A stretch of 64,000 bases of DNA from Novosphingobium umbonatum (GTDB taxonomy: Bacteria > Pseudomonadota > Alphaproteobacteria > Sphingomonadales > Sphingomonadaceae). The stretch covers positions 310,001 through 374,000 of the forward strand of contig NZ_SACO01000001.1 of assembly GCF_004005905.1 (NCBI RefSeq). Reading direction: 5' to 3'. The notes under the pieces were generated by a model. That model did no database searches. It saw only the letters and a list, made by a program, of their open reading frames with translations, and had not been told where the DNA came from. Numbering within the stretch: the first letter of the stretch is position 1; every line of letters begins with the position of its first letter. Positions 62,302 through 64,000 of the stretch are shown in pieces. Position numbers and translations under genes: made by a program.

Positions 62302-62994
62302 ATGCACAAGATCACCAAACTGGCCGCCGCAACCGCCGCTCTGGCGATGGCAGCTTCGGCCACCGCCGCGCAGGCAGGCAATGCCGAAGGCAAGTTCCAG
62401 TTCAAGGTGCTGGCCACCGCCGTTCTGCCCGATGGCGCGGTAAAGGAAGTCAAAAAGGACCCTCTGGGCCTGACCACGGCCGCCATCACCAACACCACGG
62501 CCAGCGACAATGTCACCCCCACCGTGGCCATCGAATATTTCGCAACCAAGAACATCTCGGTGGAAACCATCGCCGGCGTCACCGCCCATCACGTGACCGT
62601 ATCCTCGGGCGCGCTGAAGGGTACCGAAGCAGCCTCGAAGATCTATATCGTGCCCGCCACGCTGACGGTGAAGTATCACCTGCCGCTGACCGCCGGTATC
62701 AAGCCCTATGTCGGTGTTGGCCCCACGCTGTTCCTGGTGGTGGCTGATGAACCCAGCGCTGCGGTGAAGTCGGCTCTGGGCGTGACCCGCACCAAGATGA
62801 CCAGCGAATTGGGCATTGCCGCACAGGCTGGCGTCGATATCGCCATCGGCCATGGCTACAGCCTTGCTCTGGATGCCAAGAAGTACTGGGTGGACACCAA
62901 TGCCACCTTCTATGCTGGCAGCACGCAGGCGCTGGTTACCCGCCACAAGCTCAACCCCTGGGTGTTGAGCGCGGGTGTAGCCTACCGCTTCTAA
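62302..62994 (+). CDS. ompW: OmpW-family outer-membrane protein
   Basis: A 230-residue eight-stranded beta barrel. MHKITKLAAATAALAMAASA then TAAQAG is a signal peptide. Family motifs include FQFKVLATAVLPDG, IEYFATKNISVETIAGVT, IKPYVGVGPTLFLVV and a C-terminal VLSAGVAYRF with terminal Phe. OmpW forms a hydrophobic channel and is oxygen-responsive in enterobacteria; adjacency to the FNR gene makes such control worth testing here. A GAAGGATGAGG stretch precedes the ATG. Confidence 0.9.
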   Translation: MHKITKLAAATAALAMAASATAAQAGNAEGKFQFKVLATAVLPDGAVKEVKKDPLGLTTAAITNTTASDNVTPTVAIEYFATKNISVETIAGVTAHHVTVSSGALKGTEAASKIYIVPATLTVKYHLPLTAGIKPYVGVGPTLFLVVADEPSAAVKSALGVTRTKMTSELGIAAQAGVDIAIGHGYSLALDAKKYWVDTNATFYAGSTQALVTRHKLNPWVLSAGVAYRF

Positions 62995-63007
62995 GGCATC
63001 GGCTGAT

Positions 63008-63075
63008 CCCAAGGGCGGAGCGGGTCCCTAGACCCTTTCCCGGAGCTGAAAAGCCCCGCTCCTCTCTTGGGTCAA
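63008..63075. terminator. Structured region after ompW
   Basis: CCCAAG with CTTGGG and GGAGCGGG with CCCCGCTCC form a long interrupted stem directly after ompW. No strong T run follows, so it is a probable but imperfect terminator. Confidence 0.45.
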
Positions 63076-63083
63076 GTCGGGCG

Positions 63084-63128
63084 CATGCCGCCTGACCTGC
63101 CTACTGGCTCTGGCAGGCGGGCGGCATG
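63084..63128 (-). terminator. Hairpin at the 3' end of the FNR gene
   Basis: CATGCCGCC (63084-63092) and GGCGGCATG (63120-63128) form a 9-bp stem with an inner CTGCC/GGCAG stem. It lies between the convergent ompW and FNR genes. Confidence 0.55.
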
Positions 63129-63142
63129 TTTCTAATGAGAGT

Positions 63143-63841
63143 TTAGCCCGCCTCTGCGGTCAGGGCGAAACGGTCGGCAATGACGACCTCGCGGCGCGAA
63201 GGCAGATCGATGATCCCTTCGCCGCGCAAACGCGTAAACTGGCGGCTGACAGTTTCAATGGTCAGGCCCAACACATCGGCAATCTGTTGACGGCTGAACG
63301 GCAGCACAAAGCGCGAAGCCTTGCCATCCTGCACGCCTTCACACGTGACCGGCGCCATACGCTCGGACAGTTCCAGCAGGAAGCTGGCGACCTTTTCACT
63401 GGCCGATTTACGCCCCAGCAACAGCATCCACCGCCGCGTGCGGTCCAATTCGCCCAAAGTGCGCTGCAACAGCTTGTGCTCCAGCGCGGGATGTTCACGG
63501 GCGAAATTGTCAAAATCCCCGCGCGAGAACACGCAGACCCGCGCATCGGTCAAAGCCGTCACACCATGGTTAGTGGTCCCGCCAAAGGGGCGACCGATAA
63601 AGTCGCTGGGGTAAACCACGCCCACAATCTGTTCGCGCCCGTCCTCGGTGCCGGTCGACAGTTTCAGCACGCCCTCGATCACATTGGCGACAAGGACCGA
63701 ATCCTCGCCTTCCCAGATCAGGCTTTCACCCGCCACCAGTGTGCGCCGACGCCCGATGGCGTTCAACGCTTCGATCTCGTCCTTATCCAGGGCCGAGCAG
63801 ATGGCGCGGTTGCGCACAAGACATTGATCGCAAGCTGACAT
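63143..63841 (-). CDS. fnrL: FNR-type oxygen-sensing transcriptional regulator
   Basis: A Crp/Fnr family activator of about 232 residues. An N-terminal Cys cluster (C4, C7, C15 in MSACDQCLVRNRAICSALD) plus an internal Cys (about C103, RVCVFSRGDF) can hold a 4Fe-4S cluster, as in FNR/FnrL; FixK lacks the cluster. The cAMP-fold effector domain lies at about 25-130 and the dimer helix at 140-160. The helix-turn-helix RQQIADVLGLTIETVSRQFT has the E--SR pattern that reads TTGAT half-sites. It is the natural candidate for the FNR boxes at 57742 and 48007. Confidence 0.9.
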   Translation of the reverse strand: MSACDQCLVRNRAICSALDKDEIEALNAIGRRRTLVAGESLIWEGEDSVLVANVIEGVLKLSTGTEDGREQIVGVVYPSDFIGRPFGGTTNHGVTALTDARVCVFSRGDFDNFAREHPALEHKLLQRTLGELDRTRRWMLLLGRKSASEKVASFLLELSERMAPVTCEGVQDGKASRFVLPFSRQQIADVLGLTIETVSRQFTRLRGEGIIDLPSRREVVIADRFALTAEAG

Positions 63842-63852
63842 AATGGGAAGGA

Positions 63853-63885
63853 CTAGCAGCCTTGCCGCGTTGCGGCAATGGCTAG
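63853..63885. promoter_or_regulatory. Inverted repeat upstream of the FNR gene
   Basis: CTAGC-N4-TTGCCGC-GTT-GCGGCAA-N2-GCTAG is a nested palindrome 12 bp upstream of the FNR start. It could be an operator or leader hairpin, or a terminator of the gene whose 3' end lies at 63937. Confidence 0.45.
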
Positions 63886-63936
63886 ATTGCGACAGAACCG
63901 GCTTGACAGACTAACGTATAGCGTGGCCCGCTGGCC

Positions 63937-64000
63937 TCAAAGGATCTCCGCCACGTCTTTTAACGCATTGCGCAAACGATCGAGCGCCTGCGCTTTCAAC
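63937..64000 (-). CDS. Unidentified gene, C-terminal 20 codons only
   Basis: On the minus strand an open frame enters from beyond the window and ends at TGA (63939-63937). The visible residues, LKAQALDRLRNALKDVAEIL, look like an amphipathic helix. Codon use agrees with neighbouring genes, but this is too short to assign. Confidence 0.5.
   Translation of the reverse strand, partial: LKAQALDRLRNALKDVAEIL

Overview
The window comes from a high-GC alphaproteobacterium, most likely a sphingomonad close to Novosphingobium. That placement is an inference. It rests on the two large TonB-dependent receptors, the PhoK-type alkaline phosphatase, a Mic60/mitofilin-like gene beside hemD, an FNR-type regulator with a complete cbb3 oxidase operon, and overall codon use. 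No rRNA, tRNA, CRISPR array, insertion sequence or prophage was seen, and no gene-free stretch exceeds 300 bases.

Layout. 1-4.7 kb is a galactan-use block: the C-terminal part of a GH2 beta-galactosidase, a GH53 endo-galactanase and a convergent TonB receptor. 4.7-14.7 kb is a hydroaromatic (shikimate/quinate) block: an aromatic-acid-type MFS carrier, two-domain 3-dehydroshikimate dehydratase, shikimate dehydrogenase and a second TonB receptor. Divergent from these are a TetR regulator, a TIM-barrel isomerase and a flavoprotein dehydrogenase in one overlapping operon. A MarR regulator, two adjacent DUF4139 paralogues and an unusual winged-helix regulator follow (14.7-19.6 kb). 19.7-26.4 kb is biosynthetic: purA, hisZ, serA and serC (the last with a hairpin leader), with an esterase in the opposite orientation between purA and hisZ. 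26.5-32.4 kb holds an extensin-like peptidase, an orphan membrane protein and the four-gene Anbu proteasome-like operon.

uvrB (32.6-34.8 kb) is followed by a tightly overlapping minus-strand operon tsaD-gpsA-flippase-OmpA-HhH protein. Divergent from it are hemC-hemD-mitofilin-like, and then a UbiH-type monooxygenase and a PhoK-type phosphatase. dsbD (45.9-48.0 kb) is followed by an FNR-box cluster and a possible small RNA. A minus-strand operon ccoN-O-Q-P-G-H-I-S, a small Cys-rich protein gene and hemN (57.7-48.3 kb) is preceded by an FNR box. A surface-glycan block (57.8-62.0 kb) contains a repeat-bearing glycosyltransferase, a sugar methyltransferase, a truncated epimerase and an AT-richer GT32-methyltransferase fusion. 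The window closes with ompW and the FNR-type regulator that could drive the cco operon.

The most novel-looking item is the dsbD-hemN intergenic region. It has a perfect FNR box, a second FNR-like box inside the dsbD terminator, a possible -10 element, and a separate plus-strand intrinsic terminator that would end a transcript of about 110 nt.
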